From assembly GCF_900103635.1 (NCBI RefSeq), contig NZ_FMXK01000014.1:49189-113188 (forward strand): a stretch of 64,000 bases of DNA, given 5' to 3'. Of the stretch, positions 34,721 to 42,912 are shown in pieces; position 1 is the first letter of the stretch, and the number at the start of each line of letters is the position of its first letter. The notes beneath the pieces are model-generated. The model was not told where the DNA came from, made no database searches, and saw only the letters and a program-made list of their open reading frames with translations. The translations under genes were made by a program, and so were the position numbers. Source of the stretch: Butyrivibrio sp. INlla18 (GTDB lineage: Bacteria > Bacillota > Clostridia > Lachnospirales > Lachnospiraceae).

Positions 34721-36211
34721 TTAGAATACTCTCGTACCCTCTTTCCAGTCTGCAGCCCCGTGAGGGAACAGACAGTCAGGATCAACAGCTATAGGAGAAA
34801 CATAAACAACCTCATCCTCAGCTTCTAATTTTTGGATATTAAGCGCCATCTGATAACCATAATATTCCGCTGTTCCATTCTGAATGCTGTGAATTGCGCT
34901 TCCAGTAAGGAACTTTGACTGATTGTCTACAGTAAGAGCCTTGTAGGAAGTAACCACTAAGATCACTGAAACAACTGCTACGCAGATATTGAATATAGGA
35001 GTGTAAACTCTAACGCCCTTCTGATAAAGCCATCCGCAGTAATAGAGTACATTCACAAACAAAAGTAAGATAAACTCAAAATATACGTCATTGGCTACTC
35101 TAAGAACATTTAAATTCTCATCGATATAAGGAAGTGAAACTTGCGCCTCACCAAGATATGCAAATGGTGCATACAGAGCACATAAGAGGCAGTAACTAGC
35201 AAGTGTCACAAGACCTGGAAGCTTAAACTTAAAGTTTACGCCTTCAAGAGCATTTTCTTTTGCAAAGGCATACCAGATAACAGCCACCATTATGAGGATA
35301 TATGCAACTGTCATGCCCCAGAAGTGTCTCTTGATGAACTCTGTTCCTAGGACAAAAGAGTTCCTAACAGTAATAAACACGCTGTTATTATGAGATCCAG
35401 CTGTAACCATTCTCTTGGAATTACCTACAGCGCCAAGATTCACAGCAGTTCCAATGATATAAACGATTCCCATTGGAAGAGCACTTAATAGGCCGTCATA
35501 TTTCTTTTCCCCAAAGACAAGTTCATATAAAAAGCCCATGGCTGCAAGGATCACAATAGTTAAGAGACCGCCAAATACAGTTACGTTGTTGGTGCCTGCT
35601 GCCAGGAAGCCAATGAGACTAATAAGCACGCAGTGCAATATCTTCTTGGATGAATTTCTAAGGTCATGTATGTAATAAATTACAAGAGCTATGAACAGCA
35701 CGAAGAGCGCATGCCCAAAGGTGTAGTGCACAGCGCTGTTGTACCAGGTGAAGGCTTCTGCCTTGCCATCCACGCCCTCTATACTCAGCATCACTGTAAA
35801 TGCGTAGATCAGCCACTTTGCTGACTTAGATGCCTTGAATACCTTGTTAAAAAGAACTGTTACTAGCACGTAATATGATATAAGGATCGATCCTAGCATA
35901 AATACTCCAGTTAAGTGATAAAGCTTAATGCTAAAGACCGCAGGCTGCAGGGCCATGAGGAAACATGAAGTATATGTTCCCTGCCACGTCATGTACGAGT
36001 CCTTCATAGTAGAAAAAGCCATTGCAATTGTCTTAAACACATTGTGGGTGCTGACAAATACAGCTCTTGCCTCTGATGCGTAAGAGAAATCATCCGCCCA
36101 TGGGTAGGCAAATTTTGATACCCAGATGACGGGTATCAACAAGGCGGCAAGTACCACCACTGATACAATCGCTAAAATACTAATGCAATTTACTCTTTTT
36201 CTACTATTCAT
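34721..36211 (-). CDS. DUF6056-like polytopic membrane protein
   Basis: 496 residues with about eleven membrane segments. The first external loop has Y-P-W-A-D-D-F-S-Y. Later loops include M-T-W-Q-G-T-Y and F-T-W-Y-N-S-A-V-H-Y-T-F-G-H, matching the F-Y-W-Y-A-G-A-I-N-Y-T-F stretch of the protein at 22917. The conserved D-D and aromatic loops are consistent with a GT-C-like enzyme or a lipid-linked sugar handler. The function of DUF6056 is not established. AAGGAAG precedes the ATG. The gene follows the DUF6020-like gene by 16 bases. Confidence 0.78.
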   Translation of the reverse strand: MNSRKRVNCISILAIVSVVVLAALLIPVIWVSKFAYPWADDFSYASEARAVFVSTHNVFKTIAMAFSTMKDSYMTWQGTYTSCFLMALQPAVFSIKLYHLTGVFMLGSILISYYVLVTVLFNKVFKASKSAKWLIYAFTVMLSIEGVDGKAEAFTWYNSAVHYTFGHALFVLFIALVIYYIHDLRNSSKKILHCVLISLIGFLAAGTNNVTVFGGLLTIVILAAMGFLYELVFGEKKYDGLLSALPMGIVYIIGTAVNLGAVGNSKRMVTAGSHNNSVFITVRNSFVLGTEFIKRHFWGMTVAYILIMVAVIWYAFAKENALEGVNFKFKLPGLVTLASYCLLCALYAPFAYLGEAQVSLPYIDENLNVLRVANDVYFEFILLLFVNVLYYCGWLYQKGVRVYTPIFNICVAVVSVILVVTSYKALTVDNQSKFLTGSAIHSIQNGTAEYYGYQMALNIQKLEAEDEVVYVSPIAVDPDCLFPHGAADWKEGTRVF

Positions 36212-36227
36212 TCTTCCTTATCCTTTT

Positions 36228-36650
36228 CTATTCACGGCGTACACAGGTCAGAAATAAAAAGGGGACACACAAGAAACTTGAATAAGCATATCTAAACTCC
36301 GCAAATACCGGAGTAGCAAGCATAAGCGTCAATATATTTATTGCAAGAGGTAACGTCATTGCCACAATAACTTTATCTCCTCTTACAATTCCCTCATTCA
36401 TCACTAACATGATAAGCCATGTTTGTAGGCCTATACATAGAAAAGGAATCAATAAAGGAATGCGTTGCCATAGCCACAGATATTCACACATAAGTCTGTG
36501 GATCATCTCAGATGGATACTCTCTGTATATGCCAAGATCGTTTAAGACGACACCTTGTTCCCAACGCCAGTAGTTGTATCCACCATTCCAATAACCTCTG
36601 GTCTCATCTATCCAAGCTTTTATGTATTCCAAAGGATGTTCCACACCCAA
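36228..36650 (-). CDS. Out-of-frame C-terminal part of a DUF6020-like protein
   Basis: This frame continues the protein at 36775-37947. Reading back from 36650, the same frame stays open to 36779. It encodes a natural continuation (Y-R-D-G-L-R-Q-V-Y-L-P-Y-F-A-D-P and onward) with an external domain and three C-terminal membrane helices. The ATG near 36650 lies inside a conserved stretch (E-L-G-V-E-H-P-L-E-Y) and has no convincing ribosome site. It is therefore best seen as the 3' part of a gene broken by one extra C at 36780-36786, not as a gene of its own. With the shift repaired the whole protein is 572 residues. Confidence 0.85.
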   Translation of the reverse strand: MGVEHPLEYIKAWIDETRGYWNGGYNYWRWEQGVVLNDLGIYREYPSEMIHRLMCEYLWLWQRIPLLIPFLCIGLQTWLIMLVMNEGIVRGDKVIVAMTLPLAINILTLMLATPVFAEFRYAYSSFLCVPFLFLTCVRRE

Positions 36651-36774
36651 TTCAATGTATAAACCAAAATATTCATTTAAATTGTCTTGCAGCGCCTCAA
36701 CATTGCCATTTTTTCTGATATACTCTTTGGTCGGGTCCGCAAAGTAAGGCAGGTATACTTGTCTTAAGCCATCT

Positions 36775-37947
36775 CTATACCCCCCCGAACAGTTTTTCGG
36801 CTATTTTATTTTGATTGTCCGTTAATTCATATCCATCCACTACAACTCTAACAACCTGTTGCATAGGTACTCCCACTTTCTCCAGATAGTCAGGAGAAAC
36901 TGCATTCAATTCATTTTTCATCATCGGTGTTATTGCTAAAGAAAAAACTGCTATAATCGACATGATCATCAGTTCAGCCTTCTTTTTATTCTTAAACATG
37001 ATTGCAAATATTACAGCACATGCCAGAAAAATCATCATTCCGTTATTTCTCAAAAGGCATATTCCAAAAGAGCTTACAGAAAAAACTATAGAATCACAAA
37101 GTGTTTTTTCTGATCTTGATAATCTATATAATGCCACTATAAAAAGTAAGATACACAGACTAAACAATGTATCTTTTCTCATAGATACAGAAAACTCAAT
37201 GTTGTAAGGTAGTATAGCGTATACCACTTCTGTAATAACTGCGATCTTCTTGTAATTGCCACCCATCTCATAAATAGTCATAAAAAGAAATGCAAAGGTA
37301 GCTGCAACACACAAAATCTGGAACACAGAATAAACCGCAACTCCAGCATTGGCTGAACCAAAGATTTCAGCTCCAAATCCAAAGAACAGCTTAATCATTA
37401 ACGTATGTGCAAGCGGATGGTGATCTGAATATGCATTATCTCTGATCATTCTCAACTGATGAATTGCATCTGGAGATACTATTCCAGGATAATTAAAGAG
37501 AAATAAGATAAGCAGGTAAAATAAAGATATACCTGCAAATGAGAGCCAGAAGAATTTGAATGGAGATACTTTCTTCTCATTACCTTCTGAGATTACTACC
37601 AATCCCTTATCCACTATTTGATGCACAAGTTCAAATACACTTGTGTAAACATAGACACCGCCAAGTATCATGAATACAGCTGACACTCCAGTATAGAGAA
37701 TATAAAAAGCCTTACCCGTTCCCTCATAGAAGCTTAGCGCTGTCTCGTAATTTGCTAGTATCACCATAAGTGAAAACAGACTTCCAAAAAACACAGTGCT
37801 TTTTGCAGTTTTATCAGCAAGTTTCTTACTAAAACTAAAAAGCGCAGCACCACCCAGAAGCAGGTATACCCAATAATAAGAATCGGTATTAACCAGTACC
37901 ATGAGCCAATATATAATTGTTATAATCTTAAATACATTCTTTTTCAT
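36775..37947 (-). CDS. DUF6020-like membrane protein, N-terminal part, ended by frameshift
   Basis: 390 residues with about nine membrane segments. The first large external loop contains Y-P-G-I-V-S-P-D-A-I-H-Q-L and S-D-H-H-P-L-A-H-T, which I associate with DUF6020 and related GT-C-like proteins. The frame stops at TAG directly after the codons GGG-GGG-GTA, made by a run of seven G on the coding strand. Removing one G restores a full-length frame into 36228-36779. The start overlaps the stop of the PtuB-like gene (ATGA). The break could be a phase-variable state, a true mutation or a sequencing error. Confidence 0.85.
   Translation of the reverse strand: MKKNVFKIITIIYWLMVLVNTDSYYWVYLLLGGAALFSFSKKLADKTAKSTVFFGSLFSLMVILANYETALSFYEGTGKAFYILYTGVSAVFMILGGVYVYTSVFELVHQIVDKGLVVISEGNEKKVSPFKFFWLSFAGISLFYLLILFLFNYPGIVSPDAIHQLRMIRDNAYSDHHPLAHTLMIKLFFGFGAEIFGSANAGVAVYSVFQILCVAATFAFLFMTIYEMGGNYKKIAVITEVVYAILPYNIEFSVSMRKDTLFSLCILLFIVALYRLSRSEKTLCDSIVFSVSSFGICLLRNNGMMIFLACAVIFAIMFKNKKKAELMIMSIIAVFSLAITPMMKNELNAVSPDYLEKVGVPMQQVVRVVVDGYELTDNQNKIAEKLFGGV
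36780..36786. repeat. Seven-base C tract at the frameshift
   Basis: CCCCCCC on the plus strand (GGGGGGG in the coding sense). Six G keep the DUF6020-like frame open; seven close it one codon later. Homopolymers of this kind can slip during replication. Confidence 0.9.
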
Positions 37948-38609
37948 TCTTCATCTATTAAGCCATAAACATCAGGATACAAATCCTTATTCTCACGGAT
38001 GTAGCTTCTCTTGAAAGCGGCGTACTCTGACTCTGTATTTAACAAAACTTTGAGCATTCTACTATTAAGTTTGCTATTCGGATTTTTTCGATATTTCGTA
38101 ATTGCCTTATATAGTTGGTTCATTTGCATTGCCACGCCATCTTTACGTACTTCACACGCCGCAATTCGGATACCTGTGTTTTTCAAATTATAAATCTCAT
38201 TCAACAGTTTAGAAGTAATAACAGCCAATCTGTTTTCTTCATCCTTAGGGATAATTGCTATGTCATTGTCTTTGTATAAGAACAACAAAAGCTCTTCCGG
38301 ATCATTTTTGCAACAATCTATTATCCCATTGCTATATTCTTCCTGGTTCTTTACATCATTGCAATGCTTACAGGACCAAAAAAGATTGTCCCAATCAAAT
38401 ACTCTTTCAAGATACTTTCTATTACAATGTGGTAAAAGATGCTCCACTTCAGGGTCTTGCAATCCCTTTGTCTCACACAAGTAGCATTTATTATTAAAGT
38501 CTGATCTTAGCCTATCCACTACATCTGGCAAATTATATTTTCCATTTTTCTTCTTTTCTTCTATAGCCAAAGATTCAGGTGCAGGCATACTTCTCTCCAC
38601 CTTAACCAT
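37944..38609 (-). CDS. ptuB: PtuB-like HNH endonuclease of a Septu-type defence system
   Basis: 221 residues. Zinc-binding pairs C42-x-x-C45 and C80-x-x-C83 frame an HNH site with E-H (56-57), H61, W-D-N-L (73-76) and N84. The context fits Septu: the gene overlaps the PtuA-like ATPase by one base (the two frames share the ATG/TGA region) and has no other obvious partner. In Septu the ATPase and the nuclease form a complex that cuts nucleic acid on phage infection. A glycan role is unlikely. The C-terminal 100 residues are helical and would bind the ATPase. It is overlapped at its 3' end by the DUF6020-like gene. Confidence 0.83.
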   Translation of the reverse strand: MVKVERSMPAPESLAIEEKKKNGKYNLPDVVDRLRSDFNNKCYLCETKGLQDPEVEHLLPHCNRKYLERVFDWDNLFWSCKHCNDVKNQEEYSNGIIDCCKNDPEELLLFLYKDNDIAIIPKDEENRLAVITSKLLNEIYNLKNTGIRIAACEVRKDGVAMQMNQLYKAITKYRKNPNSKLNSRMLKVLLNTESEYAAFKRSYIRENKDLYPDVYGLIDEE

Positions 38610-39859
38610 TACAAATCATTCCTCGCTTCAAATTCATTTTTCAATTTCTGATACTCCGTAGTAAAAGATAGTGCTAAATAATCAGGAATTTCATCTAGAT
38701 AAAATTCTAATTTAGAAATACGTTCAAAATCAGCATCTGATAAATGTTCTTTAGTCACCAAATTCTTATACTCTTCATACTTGTCCCTAAGATTTTTTGA
38801 TAATTCATCAGCTTTGAAATATCCCTCAACAATCCCACTGTATGTAGCATTTGACAATCCATTTTCCACCAATGTTTTATTTTCAAGATCGTAAATTACC
38901 GCATTTTCTACGCTACTAAGAATAAATGGAGAATGAGTGGATACAACAAATTGTACATTAGGGAACATTGTCGTAAGTAGTTTCATAACTGTTTTCTGAA
39001 GTTCTAAATGAAGATGAGTTTCTATCTCATCAATCAACACTATACCAGGCATATCATATTTAAATGTTCCGCCAGTATATTTTTCCATCCTAATCATCAT
39101 ATCTACAGCTATATCAAGCACTGCTGCAAATCCGTCTGACAATGTATTAAAACTAAAATCCTCTTTTCCATCTTGATGAATAGAAAATAAAAATGTTTCT
39201 TCATCAAAAAGAAGTTTTGTCGACTTATCTTCGAATACTTCTTTCAGGAAATCATCAAATTTTTCAAACCATCTATGGATACTTTCGGCACGTTCTTGTT
39301 TTCCCGAGTTTCGGGCAAGAGCCTCTGTCATTTTCATATCAAGAAGATACTTGATGAAGTCTTTTCTTGGCTTATCATCAACAGAATAGTAGTTTTTAAG
39401 TTTCACCTTCTCAACGTTTTTTGGAACAATTGAGGAAAAGACTCTGTTTGCCCTATAATATGCGATAATAAATTCATTATCCTTAAAATACACATTTATA
39501 TCATCAAAAGGCTTTGAAAAATTGATTAGTAAGCCTTGTTTTGCTTGTTCTAACTCTTCGTCTAATTTTTCCAATCGCTCTCTAGATTTTTCCACTGTAC
39601 TCAAAGATTCATTATTAATCTGAGCGTTCTCATATACAGACTGCGCAATACTAATACTAGTCTTAATTTCAGCGTATCCATCATGCATAGCAAGGTATTC
39701 TATATGCCCTGCCATTGCGTCCAGAAGACTGGTTTTACCACTTCCATTCTTACCAGTGATCAATATATGCTTTTTCTCTTTATCAGATACTTTAATATCG
39801 ATGTTCTCTAAATTTCTAACTTTATCAATATGTATATCCTTGATGTATAAATCGAACAT
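38609..39859 (-). CDS. ptuA: PtuA-like AAA/ABC-type ATPase of a Septu-type defence system
   Basis: 416 residues. Features in order: Walker A G-K-N-G-S-G-K-T-S (36-44), a coiled-coil stretch (about 85-107), an ABC-like signature L-S-D-G (240-243), Walker B I-V-L-I-D-E (273-278), and an H-loop S-T-H-S-P-F (H309). The C-terminus is helical and charged, with no TOPRIM domain, so it is not an OLD nuclease. Length and order match PtuA, and the HNH gene follows directly. I chose the ATG at 39857-39859 because GGAGG lies six bases upstream. The gene looks richer in A/T than the glycan genes on either side, consistent with acquisition as a unit. Confidence 0.84.
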   Translation of the reverse strand: MFDLYIKDIHIDKVRNLENIDIKVSDKEKKHILITGKNGSGKTSLLDAMAGHIEYLAMHDGYAEIKTSISIAQSVYENAQINNESLSTVEKSRERLEKLDEELEQAKQGLLINFSKPFDDINVYFKDNEFIIAYYRANRVFSSIVPKNVEKVKLKNYYSVDDKPRKDFIKYLLDMKMTEALARNSGKQERAESIHRWFEKFDDFLKEVFEDKSTKLLFDEETFLFSIHQDGKEDFSFNTLSDGFAAVLDIAVDMMIRMEKYTGGTFKYDMPGIVLIDEIETHLHLELQKTVMKLLTTMFPNVQFVVSTHSPFILSSVENAVIYDLENKTLVENGLSNATYSGIVEGYFKADELSKNLRDKYEEYKNLVTKEHLSDADFERISKLEFYLDEIPDYLALSFTTEYQKLKNEFEARNDL

Positions 39860-39899
39860 CCTGCTCCTCCGCATATTTCATTCATTATCACTATCAACA

Positions 39900-39905
39900 A
39901 TTATA
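39900..39905 (-). promoter_or_regulatory. Possible -10 element upstream of the Septu pair
   Basis: A perfect TATAAT lies on the minus strand about 40 bases before the ptuA start, in the only sizeable gap (98 bases) between the glycosyltransferase and ptuA. No convincing -35 is seen at the right distance. The gap also contains other TA-rich hexamers. Confidence 0.35.
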
Positions 39906-39972
39906 CTTGACTAACACATATATAGTATATCAGACTCTGATCAATCCGTTTAGTTTACACTTTTATGCTAGT

Positions 39973-41160
39973 TCACCCTATAACCTTGTAGTACTCTTCC
40001 AGACGTTCCACATTCCCATAGTTTTTACTAGCATCTATGCCCATACTACTAGCAAGTGTTGTCTTTATTTCCTCAGCCACAGCCTCTGGCTCATACTCCA
40101 GAACCTTAATTGGATAATCTCCAACCTGATCCATGATAGTGTCGTACTTAGTAGCCACAATCTTCTTGTGAAGAATCTTGGCTTCGTCTATTACTACAGA
40201 CTTACCTTCAAAAAGAGACGTCTGAACTATAACATCCGCCCCCTTGATATATGGATATGGATTAGATCTGATGCCAAGAAGCTTAACAGTATCCTGAAGT
40301 CCAGCTTCGGACACTTTAGAAACGAGTTCCTGTCTAAGTTCCCCATCTCCCAGTACAAACCAGTTAAAAGAGACTCCTTTAACCTTAAGTGCCTTAGCAA
40401 TAGGAATAATCCTATCAAATGCTTTCTGCTGAGTAAGTCTACCGATGGATAACAGCTTAACGCCCTCTCCATACTCTTCCGGCACAAACTCCTCTGCAAA
40501 CTTCTCAATAACTTCCGCCGAATTGATATTTGGAAGCTCAACGACCTTTCCAGCAAACTTCGGGAAGTTCTTCTTTAACACATCCACACATTTATCAGAG
40601 ATAGTAACTATGCTATCAAGCTTCTCAAAGTACTTCTCATCAAAGTCCCTGTCACCAGCAATCTTCTCATAGTCATTGTGGATCCAGCCAATCTTCCTGT
40701 CAGCGCTGACCTTATCTACAAGATAATAAATAGGTTCGCCTTCGAGATAGGCCATTGCACAGTCGTAGTGCCCCGTCAGTTCCTCGATGACCTTACTGTA
40801 GGAATTCTCCCATCTATACTGCTCAGCAGTAGGGCGGTCGAACTTCTTAATCCTCTTGTAATAAAGCGTCGACCAAACTCTCCTAAGCACGTAAGGAATT
40901 CCATGCAGGAAATCTCGATGCAATCCATCAGATGCCGTACCAAGCGAGAACTTCGCCATATTGTACATGTAGAACAGAGCCTTATCCTGCTCCAGAATCC
41001 TCACATCCTCAGGCACATACTTAAGGAAAGCCCCTTCCCTCTTTAAAAGAAGCAGGTCCACCGTGTACCTGCTCCTATCATATGAGTTCAAAAAGTTTAT
41101 TAAGCTTCGCTCTGCGCCACCTGCATCAAGCTTGGTGGTGATTATCAAGAGACTCTTCAC
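39973..41160 (-). CDS. GT4-type glycosyltransferase
   Basis: 395 residues, GT-B fold. The N-terminus shows K-L-D-A-G-G-A-E-R-S-L (10-20), the usual donor/acceptor-loop signature. The C-terminal half has L-S-I-G-R-L-T-Q-Q-K-A-F-D-R, L-G-D-G-E-L-R and S-L-F-E-G-K-S-V-V-I-D-E-A, the E-x7-E motif region of GT4. It acts on the cytoplasmic face, adding a sugar to the growing lipid-linked unit. The start overlaps the pyruvyl transferase-like gene by four bases. It is the last glycan gene before the Septu pair. Confidence 0.9.
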   Translation of the reverse strand: MKSLLIITTKLDAGGAERSLINFLNSYDRSRYTVDLLLLKREGAFLKYVPEDVRILEQDKALFYMYNMAKFSLGTASDGLHRDFLHGIPYVLRRVWSTLYYKRIKKFDRPTAEQYRWENSYSKVIEELTGHYDCAMAYLEGEPIYYLVDKVSADRKIGWIHNDYEKIAGDRDFDEKYFEKLDSIVTISDKCVDVLKKNFPKFAGKVVELPNINSAEVIEKFAEEFVPEEYGEGVKLLSIGRLTQQKAFDRIIPIAKALKVKGVSFNWFVLGDGELRQELVSKVSEAGLQDTVKLLGIRSNPYPYIKGADVIVQTSLFEGKSVVIDEAKILHKKIVATKYDTIMDQVGDYPIKVLEYEPEAVAEEIKTTLASSMGIDASKNYGNVERLEEYYKVIG

Positions 41161-42245
41161 TTTCGCTCATCTCCTTTAAACTGATCCTTCCACCTCTTGA
41201 TATTCTCAGTTGGTAAAAGAATCTCCGTCTTCACTTCACTATTTATCATGCCTTCCAGCTTATCTGACACATCTTCACGAGCAATGATAGGAAGATTAGT
41301 ATCCTTTCCCATTTCCTTGGCTCTATTGTCGATAGCAACGATAATAGTCCTATGTCCCAGATTTAAAGCATGGATTCCTGCATGAAGTCTTGTGCCCACA
41401 AAATCTAAATTGCTCTCAGATTCCAGCACCTTAGTATATTCCTCATATGTTGAATCAATTAGTTCCAAAGAACTTACATCACAGATAGATTCTAAATATC
41501 CTCTGTCCTTCTCACCCTGGATCCAAACATATACCTTCTCATAATTTCTCTTAAGAATATCAAGCATTGCTCTGTCACTATCAGGATCTTTGTTGTAATC
41601 CGTGATAGTTGTCACAACTGACTTGCCCTTACCAGTAGGAATTGACCCACAGTGCTTCTCATCAAGCCTCCACATAGTTGGGCAAGCTGTGAAAAGAACA
41701 TTGTTATAGCCAAAGGCTTTTAACTTCTCGTAAGTATATTTATCTCTAACAGAGTGCACCAAATCATTTGAAAAAACTTCATCAAAGATTTTCTTGGTAT
41801 ATCCAGAAAGCTTTCTATCCTCGTAATACTCCCAGCCAAGGCCAAGTCCTACAACACTATCAATAGTCCTACCTGCGCCAAATGGCATCTTCCACATGCT
41901 GTGCTCCTGCATGTTGGAGTAGAGGATATTAGTTCCACAAAAGATGGATATAGGAGCCTTCTTTTTAAATAAAGCTGCACCAGGGCGCACGTGAGTTGGA
42001 ACATACTGCCTCTTAACATCTGTACCAAATACTTCATCAAGAATCAGGTTGCAGTAATGCATGATGATGTAGTCACCAGCATTATCACTACCCACACTGG
42101 TGTCGAAGACTCTAACAAGAAAGTCTCTCTCCTTAGGATCAATCAGCTCCTTGCCTGCCGCCGAGCTGGCCTCCATAGGCTCCGCCACTGGGAAGTTATA
42201 CGCTACCACATTTGAAATTGTATTAATGCACTTCCTAATTCCCAT
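41157..42245 (-). CDS. Polysaccharide pyruvyl transferase-family protein
   Basis: 362 residues. The family features seen are S-D-N-A-G-D-Y (the N-x-G-D segment at the start), G-T-N-I-L-Y and, near the C-terminus, F-V-G-T-R-L-H-A-G-I-H-A-L. These are typical of CsaB/WcaK-like proteins that place pyruvate ketals on glycans; some family members act in other ways. I start at the ATG at 42243-42245, which follows the TGA of the upstream GT2 by one base. A TTG nine codons earlier lies inside that gene and is rejected. Confidence 0.87.
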   Translation of the reverse strand: MGIRKCINTISNVVAYNFPVAEPMEASSAAGKELIDPKERDFLVRVFDTSVGSDNAGDYIIMHYCNLILDEVFGTDVKRQYVPTHVRPGAALFKKKAPISIFCGTNILYSNMQEHSMWKMPFGAGRTIDSVVGLGLGWEYYEDRKLSGYTKKIFDEVFSNDLVHSVRDKYTYEKLKAFGYNNVLFTACPTMWRLDEKHCGSIPTGKGKSVVTTITDYNKDPDSDRAMLDILKRNYEKVYVWIQGEKDRGYLESICDVSSLELIDSTYEEYTKVLESESNLDFVGTRLHAGIHALNLGHRTIIVAIDNRAKEMGKDTNLPIIAREDVSDKLEGMINSEVKTEILLPTENIKRWKDQFKGDERK

Positions 42246-42246
42246 A

Positions 42247-42906
42247 TCAGTCCAAGTGATCGATGATTTCAACCTTGCCAGTTGTAAACCACTTCTTCAC
42301 TTCCTCAATATCGATACCCATTCCTGCGGCATGCTTGAAGCCCTTACCGGACTTACCGCCGTAGTGATGGATCTTGTTCTCATGCTCTCTAACTGAAACG
42401 ATAGACTTGCCCTCTTTGAGCACCAGGCTCTCAAGCTTAGTAACGCCCCAGAACCAGGCAAACTCCTCGTCCAGCTTGTACTTGTCGTAAAGCTCTCTAT
42501 TTATCAGCATGCAATAGCCATCTGCCCTTATAGGCTCTGTCTCTACAACGCCGTAGGATGATATTCCCCCTTCAGCAGGATGGATAGAAACAAGCTTAGA
42601 AAGCCAGTCATCAGAATTGATCCTGACATCACTGTTAAGGAGCAGTATCATATCTGCATCCTCTGAGCACATGGTACTTGCGATATTATTTCCCTTTGCA
42701 AAAAGAGAATTCTCAGGATTTAAGAACAGCTTATCAATATATCCCTTTGAATCAAGCTTCTTTAAAAGTCTCTTTGTCCAGAACTTAGAAGCGTTATCCA
42801 CAACGATAAGCTCATAGTCCACGCCTGTTGTTCTCTTTACAGTTTCTATGCTCTCTTTTACATACTTTGGAGCATTATGTGTAAGCATCAAAATACTAAT
42901 CTTCAT
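42247..42906 (-). CDS. Small GT2 glycosyltransferase (rhamnosyltransferase-like)
   Basis: 219 residues, a compact GT-A domain without membrane helices. It has I-L-M-L-T-H-N-A-P at the start, L-I-V-V-D-N-A-S, N-S-L-F-A-K-G-N-N and L-L-L-N-S-D-V as the metal motif. The F-A-x-G-N-N and N-S-D features are those of GT2 rhamnosyltransferase-like proteins, though the sugar cannot be read from this. It lies six bases past the flippase stop codon and one base before the pyruvyl transferase start, so the three are one unit. Confidence 0.9.
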   Translation of the reverse strand: MKISILMLTHNAPKYVKESIETVKRTTGVDYELIVVDNASKFWTKRLLKKLDSKGYIDKLFLNPENSLFAKGNNIASTMCSEDADMILLLNSDVRINSDDWLSKLVSIHPAEGGISSYGVVETEPIRADGYCMLINRELYDKYKLDEEFAWFWGVTKLESLVLKEGKSIVSVREHENKIHHYGGKSGKGFKHAAGMGIDIEEVKKWFTTGKVEIIDHLD

Positions 42907-42912
42907 CTGAAA

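Noticed and set aside
37944..39859. Retron or OLD-nuclease interpretation of the ATPase/HNH pair
   Set aside because: No reverse transcriptase or msr/msd-like structure is nearby, and the ATPase lacks a TOPRIM domain.
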